Of a stretch of DNA of 64,000 nt, positions 11,506 through 23,569 are shown piece by piece. The DNA lies in contig NC_087073.1 of assembly GCF_026151205.1 (NCBI RefSeq), positions 10,734,411 to 10,798,410 of the forward strand, given 5' to 3'. A model generated the notes under the pieces. The model made no database searches and was not told the DNA's origin. It saw nothing but the letters and a program-made list of their open reading frames with translations. A program made the position numbers and the translations under genes. The first letter of the stretch is position 1. The number at the start of each line of letters is the position of its first letter. Source of the stretch: Bolinopsis microptera (lineage: Eukaryota; Ctenophora; Tentaculata; Lobata; Bolinopsidae).

Positions 11506-12559
11506 TAAACGGAACTTCAGGTAATAATTACCGAGCGTGGTGCTTCATAATGACTTAATCCTCCTCGATAGCGAATTAAAATGTGTTTAGAATAAAGTGT
11601 TACGGAAAGGTGCAAAGAAAAAGGTTTACTATTGCAATAGGTTTTAATTTTACAGCAAATTAATTAAGATAATTACAGGTTAGATAGCTTCACATCCAGG
11701 ATTGAATAGTGAAATATTAGTTGTAGTATAGTGACGTTAAACTGAATTATGCTAGCTAGAAGTAGTGAAGTTACTGATTCCTGAATGACGGTACAGATGA
11801 CACTACAGATAGATATTCGTTATTCTGCATTCTGCAGAATACTGGACATTTCATGCGCTGGACTTTTAAACAGTTCGTTAATGATGAAATGGGATACTTT
11901 AGTGAAATTGGTTTTTTGAATATCAACTTTAAATTTCGAGCTAACTTGAGTAGAAACTTCCGTTGCACAAATAAAGTTCAACAATTTGATATTAAATAAA
12001 CTGTTATTATATAGCACAGTTTATTAACTAATATCGGTACAAAATACATATGATCACATAGTAATAAATTAATTTGATTGAAAAAATTTAACATTTGATT
12101 TTGAAGATATTCAAAATAGAAAATGCAGAAATCAACGGCCACATTTTAGATCTGCAAGAAAACAGAATTTGAAATACAAAGAAATCAGTACAAATTTTTC
12201 AAGGATTAACGAAGAACACACCTTTATTTACGGCTGAGTAATAAATTTGAAATCAGACTTAAAAACATAGAAACTAACACAGGTTCCACACTTAATCTGA
12301 ATTCTGAGGATATGTTGCTTTCTGATACTAACAAGCATAATTTCAATAAATTATCATCATTAACATGTTATATATCTTAAAAATCACTGGAAACCATAAT
12401 CCAATTCTGTGAATTTAAATCAAAAACTTAAACACTGCTTCCTCGGCGAAAAGGAAACATTACTTTTCCTGTATACTCGAGTTCAAGAATCTTAAGAATA
12501 TCGCTTCTATAAATCAGTACGTAGCGACTTACGACCATCAGAGTAGCGATAATAGATCG
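11506..12559. other. No gene seen
   Basis: AT-rich sequence. Short frames on the minus strand have no start context, splice signals or family resemblance. Confidence 0.4.
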
Positions 12560-12695
12560 CAAGCATACGTTGTGCTTCCACCTACTATACCTTGCTTGCA
12601 AAGTTGTGCTTCCACCTACCTTGCTTGCAAAGTTGTGCTTCCACCTACCTTGCTTGCAAAGTTGTGCTTCCACCTACCTTGCTTGCAAAGTGTTA
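12560..12695. repeat. 29-bp minisatellite, ~4.5 copies
   Basis: The unit GTTGTGCTTCCACCTACCTT-GCTTGCAAA is repeated about 4.5 times. The first copy carries a 5-bp insertion (TATAC); the others are identical. Confidence 0.9.
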
Positions 12696-13040
12696 TAAAA
12701 TCAGTATGTACTGGATATGTAGGCACATGTTAATTGCACCTAGAAGTTAAGAAGTATCATTAAAAAAAACAAGATCCTCTCATTTAACAATATTACGCGT
12801 ATTATCCGACGAAGGTTTATGAAGCCAGAAGCAATGAGTAATAGTGTTGGCCCCTATTGACTACATATGAGCTAGAGAAACTAACTGTGCCCAATTTAAG
12901 TAACAGATTGAACCAATATTGAGTGAGGCACACATTACGCAGCAGTATATTATAAATATCCTGTGACATAACCGCACGTGCACCACCAGTCCACTCTGCA
13001 CGAAATAAAGGCACATAAGTGGGAGCTATATCACACTGTC

Positions 13041-13208
13041 TCATCCACAGTCTGTATCTTCAGCGCTGGAGAGATGGAGAGGAGTAACACTGTTCTGATA
13101 GGGCGTATCTAGGGGAGCTACGAATGTGTTGTTAAACTCGGCAGCTGACGCGTAGGATGAGGTGGTGCTTTTGGGGGAACTGCCCCGGGGTGTCTCGTAG
13201 AAGTTACT
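13041..13208 (-). CDS. Orphan 3' terminal exon, gene unknown
   Basis: On the minus strand a good acceptor (CTTGTGTTTTCAG) is followed by 55 codons ending in TGA at 13043-13041. The peptide begins SNFYETPRGSSPKSTTSSYA and ends SSAEDTDCG. It is Ser/Thr/Pro-rich and looks like a disordered C-terminal tail. The acceptor is doubled (CAGAG): using the second AG, at 13206, the exon would also be in phase with the donor at 31353 of the KH-Tudor gene, making it a possible alternative last exon. It lies about 0.7 kb downstream of the receptor gene on the same strand, but the one donor-like site in the receptor's tail does not join it in frame. Its parent gene is therefore open. Confidence 0.55.
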   Translation of the reverse strand, partial: SNFYETPRGSSPKSTTSSYASAAEFNNTFVAPLDTPYQNSVTPLHLSSAEDTDCG

Positions 13209-13806
13209 CTGAAAACACAAGGATGGTTAGTTGTTGCAATGCACAGGGGGTTAGACACAGGGTACAAATTATATTTGTTATGCCAGCTGTGCGAACCAGA
13301 TTAATTAACATCTAAAAGAGTTTTAAGATTTTCACTTGTTGGTGGTTGTTCAGGATTTAACTGACTTTAATAAGGGGTACAGTACTTTTTTATACGGAGT
13401 AAAGATATTTTTACAAGGAAAACCGCTTGAATTGACCGAAATCTTAACATTATATTACAAACAATCAATTTTGATTACAGTTCCCTCGACGTAGAAGTGA
13501 AGTATTTTCCCGCTCAATCCTGGCTACTATAGTTACTGATTCCTTAACAGTAACTCTAGTAATAATAACCGTTAATACTGTAGTTTTACTAGTAGTACTA
13601 CTCTGTAACTCTACTGTTACTCTCTCCCCGACTAGTTGGCAAAGTTGCTAAATTGGTTTGGAAAAAACGAAATCACACTTTTACAAAATAAGTCTATCTG
13701 TTAGAGTCTATCTAAATTGAATAACTTTATGCTACAGTGACGTCACCCCCGCAGTAATTTTAATTAATAAACGTTTTGATCAAGATTACTTATAGTTATA
13801 ATGAGA

Positions 13807-13812
13807 TTTAAT
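13807..13812 (-). promoter_or_regulatory. Candidate poly(A) signal of receptor gene
   Basis: ATTAAA on the minus strand, about 70 bases after the receptor's stop codon. It is the nearest common polyadenylation hexamer. Support is position and sequence only. Confidence 0.35.
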
Positions 13813-13882
13813 CTGGAGGATATAAACAAGAACACATATTTTTTTTAGTTCAGCGGACAGCGATTATAATTTATGAAAAGAA

Positions 13883-15061
13883 TTAGGATGGGGTTCGTTC
13901 GCGTCCACTGTTAAGACCTTTAAGAACCGAAGTTCTATCACATAATTTGCTCATAGTCAGCCTAGAGGTAAGTCCCAACCCTTTTGATTTTATTGTATTT
14001 GAATCAGCTGACTCACCCCGTAGTTTCTTCATTAAAAATTTTTTAAAACCAGTGCTACGAGCAGCAGTGATAAAAGGGTTTACAACTGATAAAACCAGTG
14101 AGCAAAACAATCCGTTAGCATAGAAGAAATAGTTAGCATGATACGGGAACCCGTCCCTCACGAATATAGAGTAGAGAAACTGGATGCAAACCAGGAGAAC
14201 AGCAGCCTGGATACCCCCTGACAACATGAGAATAGTAACGCAGCTTCGCCTATACATCTTCTGCTGGGTGTGCGCGCGTTTCCGCGTGTTGATTGTCGTA
14301 GTGCGCGTCCTGGATTTGTAGATCTCTCTCCCGGTGATCGCCGCGCACACTATACCTCCCATGGCAATGGTCATGAGTAATCCCCCGAATGCGAGTTCAG
14401 GCCAGTTGTCTATTTGTCCAGTGCCGTGTTTGAAGAGAACTAGTTTGAGTCGGTTAGTGCTGAATAGGAAGCGGTCCCATGTTGCGTTAAAATAGAAGTT
14501 AATACTGGTAATTAGCAGAGCTATGCCCATCAGCACCAACATGGGATAATCAATAGCACTCTTCCTCCGCAATACCTTCAGGGGACACTTGATACTGTAA
14601 GCTCTAGTGACGGTCATTATAGTGGTGGTACTGACGCTCATAAAGAGGATAAAAGCGAATACGGCGGAGTAAAGTCTCTGACCCAGAGTGGCGAGCACTT
14701 GATGAGGCAGAGGGATGGGGATGAGGAGTCCGTACACTAAGTAGGGGCACAAGATAGTGGTGGTAACAAAGTCCACCACGTTCAGAATCCTCAGTAGGAT
14801 AGTGAGGATGGTGGAGGACCGGGAGAAGTGGAACCAGAACAGAGCAGGGTTCAGGAGTCCGGAGATGATGAATGCGATGATGACGATAACAGCGTAGATG
14901 GTGTTCACAAGAGTGTCGTAGCGGGGGTCACCCACAATTCCATTCTCCTCGTCAGCGCAAAATATCATGTTCCTTCCCTCTGGGTGGTTTGTGGTTGAAA
15001 CTTTCATCAAATAATAGAGAATAATACAACAAGGAAACTTGGATAAAATCAATGGCGACAA
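13883..15061 (-). CDS. Rhodopsin-like (class A) seven-helix receptor
   Basis: An intronless 392-residue frame with seven hydrophobic segments, at about residues 50-78, 84-115, 122-152, 171-192, 222-245, 272-301 and 308-335. Family landmarks are visible: Asn71 in helix 1, Asp97 in helix 2 (the conserved Asp position), Arg153 at the end of helix 3, and NPF at 328-330 in helix 7 in place of NPxxY. The DRY motif is altered to TRA (152-154), and Lys/Arg-rich loops follow helices 3, 5 and 7, as expected for cytoplasmic faces. N191-A-T after helix 4 is a possible glycosylation site. The ligand cannot be inferred. The first Met gives a hydrophobic leader; Met19 is an alternative start giving a more usual short N-terminus. 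The DRY change is common in lineage-expanded invertebrate receptors. Confidence 0.88.
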   Translation of the reverse strand: MSPLILSKFPCCIILYYLMKVSTTNHPEGRNMIFCADEENGIVGDPRYDTLVNTIYAVIVIIAFIISGLLNPALFWFHFSRSSTILTILLRILNVVDFVTTTILCPYLVYGLLIPIPLPHQVLATLGQRLYSAVFAFILFMSVSTTTIMTVTRAYSIKCPLKVLRRKSAIDYPMLVLMGIALLITSINFYFNATWDRFLFSTNRLKLVLFKHGTGQIDNWPELAFGGLLMTIAMGGIVCAAITGREIYKSRTRTTTINTRKRAHTQQKMYRRSCVTILMLSGGIQAAVLLVCIQFLYSIFVRDGFPYHANYFFYANGLFCSLVLSVVNPFITAARSTGFKKFLMKKLRGESADSNTIKSKGLGLTSRLTMSKLCDRTSVLKGLNSGRERTPS

Positions 15062-16759
15062 AGAATGTTTAGGCTGGGAAAATGCTCGGACTATAAAATT
15101 CTCGGACTAAAAAATAGTTATATGAATAGAAAACTGTAGAACTAAATAATATTGAGAAACGAATTACTTGATAAATACAAGTAAAAGGAAAATAAATAAA
15201 AGGAAAATAAATATGTTATCACTCTATTAAAGTAAACCTTAAGAGCTAAGCGATTATGTATTTTCGTAACAACTAGAAAATACGCGATATCAGTTGGAGA
15301 AAGTCTTGTGAATTTTCTCTATAACATCTGAAGTAGTCCAACAAGTCAACAGAGTGATGATACCAAACAGCGGTTTAAAGCGAACTAAAAACATCAGAAC
15401 GGCACAAAGAGTATTGAAAGAGCTTTAATGTTTTGATGGTGTTGATCTGAGATCTCATTGAGTGAGATACAATAGTTGAGAAGACACTTTATATACAGTG
15501 ATATACAGTAGTTGGAAGGTTCATTTCAAGTGTTACTGTTCTTACTCAGTATTCCCACTATGTTCGCCCGAAAAACTGTCATCAGGAAAAATGCTCTGTG
15601 CAATGCATATAAGATATTATATAGTGAAATAGTTAGGTAAAAATGTAAGACTCACAAAAATCGAATACTCAACATTTTCATGTACTCAAAATTCCTGTCT
15701 ATCTTTTATTTGTTTTAAAATTGGCTAAAAGTCAATCAATTAGAGCAAGAGACAGGGGTGTAGGAATTTACATTCCTTATTGCTAGAATTCATTTTCATA
15801 AGATGTTTTTAAAGCTAGTAGAATAGATTTAGATAAATAAAAAATAAACAAAAATTGGGATAATTCTTAGTAAATATGAAATAAATGTTTGCTAAATCTC
15901 TTACTAAAAATTAATGTTGGGAGGGCAGTTCATTGTAAAGAATTAAACCCAAAGTCAAATCCTCCAGATGGCGACTCATTTCTCACTGCTTAGTATAAAT
16001 AACTTAAAGTTGTGCGATCGAAAAATGTGCCCTTCTATGGCCATTAATCATGAATTTGATATTCTATACTGTCAGTGAGTAGCAATGCTAGGTGTTAGAT
16101 TAAAGGACCGATCAAACAACTAGTAAGGGTTTGTTAAAGTCATTAATTAAAGCGGTGTTTCCTCTTGAACAAAGAATAAGAAAGAAAAAGGAAGAACTGC
16201 GAGAACCTGTGCAATAACTTGAGAAGTCTCACAAATAAAAGGGAGAATTTGTATAGATTAAAAGATTGCGGACCTTTCAGTTTACTTATTTACTTTAGGT
16301 AACAATATGTTTGAACTAAACTCATCAACAAGACTCCTTAACGTTGGGGCAAATAAAACCATTAACACTGATATTGTCTAAATATCGCTGTAAAACCTGT
16401 TCATTGCCAAAAACAGCATCCCTATTCATCGAAAAGAGCCCTATTGACTGTTATTGACTGTCATTGTACTTTGAGATAAGAGTATTAAAGTATCAAAGAA
16501 GAGTTTCTACTGCGAATAAGTCGTCAGGAAAGGTGTAAAACATGTATAACTACTACTAGTAACTAACTAGTAACTAGTAACTAACTAGTAACTACTGACT
16601 AGACGATACAAATAAACGTCTCTGGTGACAGAAAGTTGTGATCATTAACTAAATAACATGTATGTTACAATCAAACTATTTACTTGCAATTTGCACTTGA
16701 CCGCTCTGTGTCCAGTCTCAAAATGCGCGCAGTACTGAGTACAGTAAAATACGTAATAA
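15062..16759. other. No gene seen upstream of the receptor
   Basis: AT-rich 5' flank of the receptor gene. It would be expected to hold the promoter and any untranslated exons, but no specific element can be defended. ACTAGTAACTA-type microsatellite lies at about 16550-16600. Confidence 0.4.
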
Positions 16760-16761
16760 TA

Positions 16762-17529
16762 CAGGGTGGGCCAAAAGTCAGTGTGCAAACGTTGGCCTTA
16801 ATAGCTCAGTCACTGAGTGCCCAATTGAAATACTTCCTTCTGGTACGACTTAGCACCACCACTGGTTCGAGGAATTTGTCAACTCGAAAAATATTCGCGT
16901 TAATTTTTTTCAAATGGAGGTTCATTTTCACATTTATTTGATAGTTTGGATAGTCGGATCAAGCTAAATGTTATTGAATTGTGTTTGGCCATTCGAATTA
17001 CGTTTGTCCTGAAAGAATTAGAACTGTAGCTTCTCAGATGACCGAGATATGAAGCATAACGAGTTTATTCATTACGTGTGATCAGGTGATTGGTTTACCT
17101 AATCACGTGATAAGGTGACCCCGTTAACTACCCCGTTAAACATTATAGGAATTGTTAAAGGTGCCCAATTAAGGTGTCGTGTCACGGTGTCACATAATCA
17201 CCCAGTCAATTTTGTTAACGAGATACACAAAATGCTTAATAACTTCGTCATTTCTAATCCGTTTTGCCTCATGTTTTCAGATCATATGCAACATTTGATA
17301 ATCTACCGTCTCTGACAAAAATTAGGCGTTCAGCATGTTCAGAGAGAACAATATAGGTGTTTTAATATTGAATGGGCGTGGTCTAAAATATTCGAATTTT
17401 CAAATTTTGACGACGGAATCCTCGAACCAGTAAGTACAGTATGCCATCTGCAAAGCAACAGCTCTCAAATATAAAACACGGCGGAGGTATAAGACCCAAC
17501 GTTTGCACACTGACTTTTGGCCCACCCTG
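16762..17529. mobile_element. Mariner-type non-autonomous element, 768 bp
   Basis: Perfect inverted ends of about 34 bp begin CAGGGTGGGCCAAAAGTCAG, and each side is flanked by TA (16760-16761 and 17530-17531). TA target duplication with a CAGGGTGG.CAAAAGT end is typical of the Tc1/mariner superfamily. The interior has only short open frames and no recognisable DDE transposase, so it is an internally deleted or non-autonomous copy. Confidence 0.88.
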
Positions 17530-17660
17530 TATAATAAATTGAAATTTAATAACACCACTTTTATTTTAAGATACAACTTATACTCAGCAGTGTTTAAACT
17601 ATTCATCCCAGAAAATAACTTACTAGCATAATTAATAACAATACTTTTATAAAACGTACT
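17530..17660. repeat. Dispersed repeat, copy 1
   Basis: About 85-130 bp (AATTTAATAACACCACT..CTTATACTCAGCAGTGTTTAA) recurs at about 28228-28305 with roughly 90% identity. It abuts the right edge of the mariner-type element. The family is unknown. Confidence 0.6.
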
Positions 17661-18228
17661 AAAATACCTATCTGTATATAAGGCTACAAACCGGAATTTT
17701 AATATTTGTAACACTATTTATAGTAGATGTTACCCACCTGGGTACTAGTATAACAATGATGATGTGTATACTGTATAGTAGTGCTATTATAACAGGACTC
17801 ATATCACACAGTATATACCCTAATCAAGTATATTCTTTTGTCAATTTCCCCCACTTACGTAGTTTTCAGCAATATAATGCCGGGGTAGATATTGACTAGC
17901 AATAGAACGGTGTAGAATCAGTAGTCGGTATCTACACTGTAGATACCGACTACGCAGTCACTGGCATACCACAAATACCAACAGATTAGCAAGTCTAGTT
18001 TCCTCAAACTATATTTAGAACTGTTCATCACACCGTAATCCATAATCCCGCATGTTCCAGGTTCTAGATTGTGGGTTTGAAAATTTAGGTCAGATATTTG
18101 AGTTAAAATATGGATAAAATGAGGATATTTAATCAATCGTAGGATTTTAGGAGATGTAGCTGTGGGAATGTGTCAACAAGTGGCGGTTGGGAAGGTCTAG
18201 ATAAACACGTCGTGTTAAAACAGCTGAT

Positions 18229-18584
18229 ATTCACTAACACTAATAGCTACATCCCCGGATATTCACTAACACTAATAGCTACATCCCCGGATATTTACTA
18301 ACACTAATAGCTACATCCCCGGATATTCACTAACACTAATAGCTACATCCCCGGATATTCACTAACACTAATAGCTACATCCCCGGATATTCACTAACAC
18401 TAATAGCTACATCCCCGGATATTCACTAACACTAATAGCTACATCCCCGGATATTCACTAACACTAATAGCTACATCCCCGGATATTCACTAACACTAAT
18501 AGCTACATCCCCGGATATTCACTAACACTAATAGCTACATCATATCCCCGGATATTCACTAACACTAATAGCTACATCCCCGGA
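18229..18584. repeat. 32-bp minisatellite, ~11 copies
   Basis: The unit ATTCACTAACACTAATAGCT plus ACATCCCCGGAT is tandemly repeated about 11 times with almost no variation. One copy has a 4-bp insertion (CATA, near 18540) and one has T for C. Confidence 0.95.
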
Positions 18585-21500
18585 TATTCCCTGACACCTT
18601 TCAAAATGTATCCTCAATATAATATCCAATACCTTGCCAGCAGCTCGACAAGTAGTTACTAATAACGGGGGCTCGGAAAACAAAGGTCATTATAAAACTT
18701 CATAAATTTAATCAATAATACGGAGGAAGTAGTAACTATGGTAACTGGTTAGTAACCCTAGTTACTATATAACGAGGGAGTCTTCTGAACAGACAGGTAA
18801 CATTCTATAATGCCCATCACTAAGACAATCTATATTATAACTTTATAACATACCTTTGCGAACACGATATGGACAAAAACTCATGAGGGTAAAGGAAATA
18901 TTTCTACGAACATAATAAATGAATGATAAATGATAATGAAAAATGAACTAGGAGAATATGAACACAAGAAGGTATCAAGAAAGGTGAAGCAGCAGTAATA
19001 ATAGCACTAGCTCTAGCTACTGTACTAGTAATAAGCTACAACTGTTTTGTTATAGTTTCTTGTTTAACCCTGTGTGAACATGTTAGTTGCAACTTCAGCG
19101 GTAATAGTAAGTACAGTGAGCCCTACTTGAACTGATCAGCGCAGTTAGAGTGGAAAGCAGACCTAGTTTTAGAGAACTAAAGCATCTAACTCTAGTTGTA
19201 AAGTTACGGTACTCACGTAACCGTGGTTACAGTACTCAGGGGAGTGCTAAGTGTGAATACTGGTGTGAACACTGTTAAACAATACTTGAAGTACTGTTAA
19301 AACACACCCTCAAGTAACTTTTAAATATGGAAAGCAGTTCACTGGCGACCTGACTGTGCTCAGTGCTGGTACAATGTGTTCACATCCTGTTCACTGGGAA
19401 ACTACTAACACTAACAAGACTGTTCACTGGGAAACACGCTTTCGCACCTTGCTGGGGTCTCAGTTCGAATATGTTATTATAGTATATATGAGTCTAACTT
19501 ATAATCCAAAAGTTTCATACGTACGCATGACCGCCCACGTGCAAATTATATGAGAAATAGGAAGTTATATGGTAAAGAATACAACAACGCGCATTTGAAC
19601 GTGCAATGAATATTGGAGCGAAATTATGATCAGTTTTGTTGTCATATTACGTTGTGTGGAATGTTTTACATTTAAGTCAGCTGTATCTTCGATCGGGATG
19701 GATATCTTTTGATTTGGTAAAAACTGACTATCAAAGAGTACTATTATCTTTCTCCTTGTGACCACAGATTTAATAACAGCTAAAACCGTCCTCAGTGCGT
19801 GCTGGGAGAAATAAAATGAAATAAAAGCAAACCAACTGGTAAATAAGTGAGACGGTGAAAATAGTAGGAGTATGGATTGGGAGAGCCTTGTTCAAAAGAT
19901 TTACCGAATTGCTGCACTGGTGTTCTATTTTTATTCCATTTCCTTGTTTACCCATTGTTTTATGAATGATTATGTGATTTAAGGGGGAAATAGTAGGAGT
20001 ATGGAATGGGAGAACCCGCTAAAGTTCACAACGTAACACGTAAAAAGGGAAAAAAGTCAAGCTTATGCACTATGCAGCGGGAGGGACGGTCAAAGTGGCG
20101 AGACGTTTTTAAGTGCTCTCACGTGACATATTCTCGATATACCGTCCCACCGGCACAGATTAGGTTATCAATTAATTATCACATAATCATGATAATATGA
20201 TCTCATGCAATAGCCCAACTTGGGACAATTTCGACTTCGGAGTTTTGGCAGGAGTCATGCTGCATTATGATCTGAGAATAAGAAAGCGGAGAGGTCTTGG
20301 TTAATATTGGGTCACATCAAGTCATGGACTACGGAGACTGGAGAGGGTTAACAGTTCAGCATCTGAAGTCTATGCTCTGTAATGTGTATAGTGGGGAATA
20401 AAGAGAACGGTTCTCCAATTTACTGAATATAAACAGCTAATATAAAATGGACAAGAAATTGCAATTATTTTAGACAAATCTTTTGTTATATTATTGTCTT
20501 ATTGTTTTCTATCGATATTTAATATTTATATTACATTAATGCATGCTGAAAGCGCTGGCCAGTAACGAATGGCGACGAAGGGATATTTTAAATATTTATC
20601 AAGAACCATTTGACAAAACCAAACAAGTTCAAGGCTCTCGATGACAGATAGTTGCCTAGAAGTCTAAATGACAGCTGTTGTAAGATGAAGCTCAGTGGTT
20701 TAAATGGCACGATGTTACCGTGCCAACTGCCAGATGGACCATTACTATTTTAAAGGCAGGGCTTAAAGACAGAGGTAAAATTAAATAAAGAGTTCAAACA
20801 AACAGGTGTACGAGATAGACAGATTTAATCATGAGCTACATTAAATATAATTGGGCCTTTTAATTGTTACTAGAGGTAACAATCACATGACCTGACTGAT
20901 TTAAGTTGTAAACTTAAAACTAAGCTGCTCAAAATTGGTAGAAATTAATTTTAGTTTTTATAAATTACACGTTTAGTTACACAGAACCTCATAAAACAGG
21001 GAACTAATAATAACGCAAATAACGCTCTTATTGTTAGTCAATGATTGTGACAAATCCCAACCAAGCGTCCAGCTTAAAAACATAATATAAGACATCCAAT
21101 ATATTCTTCAGCCGGATTTCACTGTCGCAGTTAAAACGGTTTCAAAACTTTTAAATAAGTATTAACCCGTTAAGTCGACTGTTCGACCCGCTAAGTCGAA
21201 AAACCGCATCAGACTGCAAAAAATTGTCAGGCAAATATCAATCAAGATATGTTAGTAAAATTTCAAGTGACAGAAAAAAATTATAAATCATTACCAGAGA
21301 GGGTGAATCGGACACAATTAAACTTAATTAACATTTAGAAACGGAATGTTGTGTTCCAATCGAACTTTCTATAAAGTACCGCTCACTAGGCCGCTCAACC
21401 GACAATTAGTATCAAGGATGATATCAATTATCAGGGCGGTCTGGAAATATTTGGCATGAGGCAAATCCGCCCCTTCGCTCAGACCAAGGTGTTGTGATAG

Positions 21501-22540
21501 AACCAGACCTCGTCTATATTTCAGGTCGAATTGCCGCTACAATAAAAAGCAGCAAGTAACCTACGTGCCTTTTCCGTTCAATTCTGGTTATCTTAAACTC
21601 AATGCTTCATTACTTGTCTTAATTACTTGAGTTGTCTTCATAATTGATAATACTCTATGATTTAATTTAAAACGTATGAACTACTCCTTCAACCCTTGGA
21701 ATTTAAAAAGCTCAAAGTTGGAAAGGTTACTGCAAACAAACGTGGTACCTCCAGGTTCTGGCGACTAAAATGTGTTGCAAAATGTTAAGAAAAACTTGCT
21801 GAGTTTTTCAAATAACAAGGGTGAATTCCATCACACTTAGCGCGCTATCGTGTGAAATAGTTGTTATCTGTATCTGTGTTATTAACCAACGGATGGAGGC
21901 CAGTTGGTTATTAATGAATTATATCTTAGCACAGCCAGGCACAAACATTAACTTGACATGAGTTTTATTAGTTTACTTTTATTCAAAGTAAAATTAAGGT
22001 TAATACTTAATAGTTACAAATTTTTGGTATCATCGTGTAGTCAAAGCTTTTCACAGGGCTACCCTCACTCTACGCTTACTTGAGAACCAAAACATAACGC
22101 CAATTTTAACAAAATTATGTTTTTAACCTAACCTAATATAAAACAACCTATTTACTGAAGAAAGCGGTCAATGTACACGAGAAGGTACCTGTATTATGTT
22201 AAGCACTATTCCAAACTCAGAGCAGAGAACGGCGTTGTACCTATTTGCAGGGAACGGCATATCATACAGCAGATCAGCTATAATCTTAGGATATTTGTCT
22301 TGTCATATTGCAGCGTTTCTATGCTAATATTATATGTAATGTATATCATTATTATTGAGAATGGATGGTATTACCGACAGTGCTATATGAATTATCATTA
22401 CTCCGCATTACTAACTTAACATGATTATGTTAATACGGTTTCGACAGAGAATAAGACTAGTCTAAAGGCTAAGATCACAATCGTTTAACATATTTTAGGA
22501 CCCTCATAATTGGCTCAAATCTTAATATAGGTTGCATGTC
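18585..22540. other. No gene seen
   Basis: Nearly 4 kb of AT-rich sequence on which I could place no exon pair with splice signals. Open frames at 19356-19553, 19770-19955, 20006-20200 and 22171-22419 lack family resemblance and look fortuitous. Short hidden exons or noncoding RNAs cannot be excluded by reading. Confidence 0.4.
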
Positions 22541-22544
22541 CTTG

Positions 22545-23075
22545 TGTAGGTTGGTCTGCACGAAGCCTCCTACAAGACCCCTAGTATAACTAGGTAACTA
22601 GTAGTAGTATAGTAGTAGTAGTAACTAACTAGTAGTAACTACTAGTAGTAGTATAGTAGTAACTACCCGGCCCCCGCACAACAAGGACATCCACTAGGTT
22701 CACCAAGAACAAATGGACACCAAGTAGTGGTAGAAGTTGTCTTTATGGTAAACAGTTAGGGAAATAATTTCCATGTGTTTGAAGTCTCATATCACAATAA
22801 TCTTTCTTCAAAGTTCAAGTCAGATGTTTTGAGGGCTGTCAGCCGGCTAATAGCCATCTAACCTTTGGTCGGACACTGTAGGTTGGTCAGCACGGAGCTT
22901 CCTACATGAATCCTGGCATACCTAACCGTGCAACAAGGACATCAACTAGGTTCACTAAGTAAGACAAACACTTACCAGATAAAGGTTGGCTTTATAGTAG
23001 ACGATTAAGGAAATAATTTCCTTGTGTTTGAAGTCTGATATCATAAAACTCTTTCTTCAAAGTTCAAAGTCAGAA
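22545..23075. repeat. Diverged tandem duplication, ~300 bp units
   Basis: Two direct copies (about 22545-22835 and 22870-23075) share TGTAGGTTGGTC.GCACG, ACAAGGACATC.ACTAGGTTCAC, GGAAATAATTTCC and TCTTTCTTCAAAGTTCAA in the same order. A TAG/TAGTA microsatellite interrupts the first copy near 22590-22665. Confidence 0.75.
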
Positions 23076-23569
23076 GTTTTCATAAAATCTATTCTGTAGG
23101 TGGGTAGAGCGGGGAAGGAACTATAAAGCTCATAAGTTATGCGGAGTAGGAAGGCGCACGTTAACTTAAGGAATATGAAGCAACGGAAGTTAAAAAATAA
23201 TAAAGGCAGTGCTTGTCCGTATACTGCCGGAACAGCAGTTACAACTTAGGAACAACCAAGAAGGCAACAAATCAAAGAGAATCTAAGGAGTTTAGTAGCT
23301 ACCAAACCAACTATTTCGTTCAGTAACTAAAAAACCAACTATTCATTAAATTAACTGTTCTTGTTCTAGTTTTAGTTAAGATTATTCTAGCTCAATGAAG
23401 ACATACCATGCTAGTTGCTAAGTTACTAGTTGCTAAGTTACCAGTTGCTAGGCCACATGGGACGTGTTAAAATATCAACTTGACACTTGACAGGCAGGCT
23501 GCTTTACAGTCTCCACCTGGACAGTACTACCTGTTATACTACTGTAAACAGCAGCCTACATTACAAAGG

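Noticed and set aside
13995-14020. Donor-like site (CGGGGTGAGTCA, minus strand) within the receptor's tail, implying a second exon
   Set aside because: Phase 1 does not join the 13.2-kb exon in its coding frame, and the uninterrupted frame continues to a plausible tail and stop.
18229-18584. CRISPR array
   Set aside because: Repeats are contiguous, with no unique spacers, and the window is clearly animal nuclear DNA. The same applies to the 22-, 32-, 21- and 17-bp arrays.
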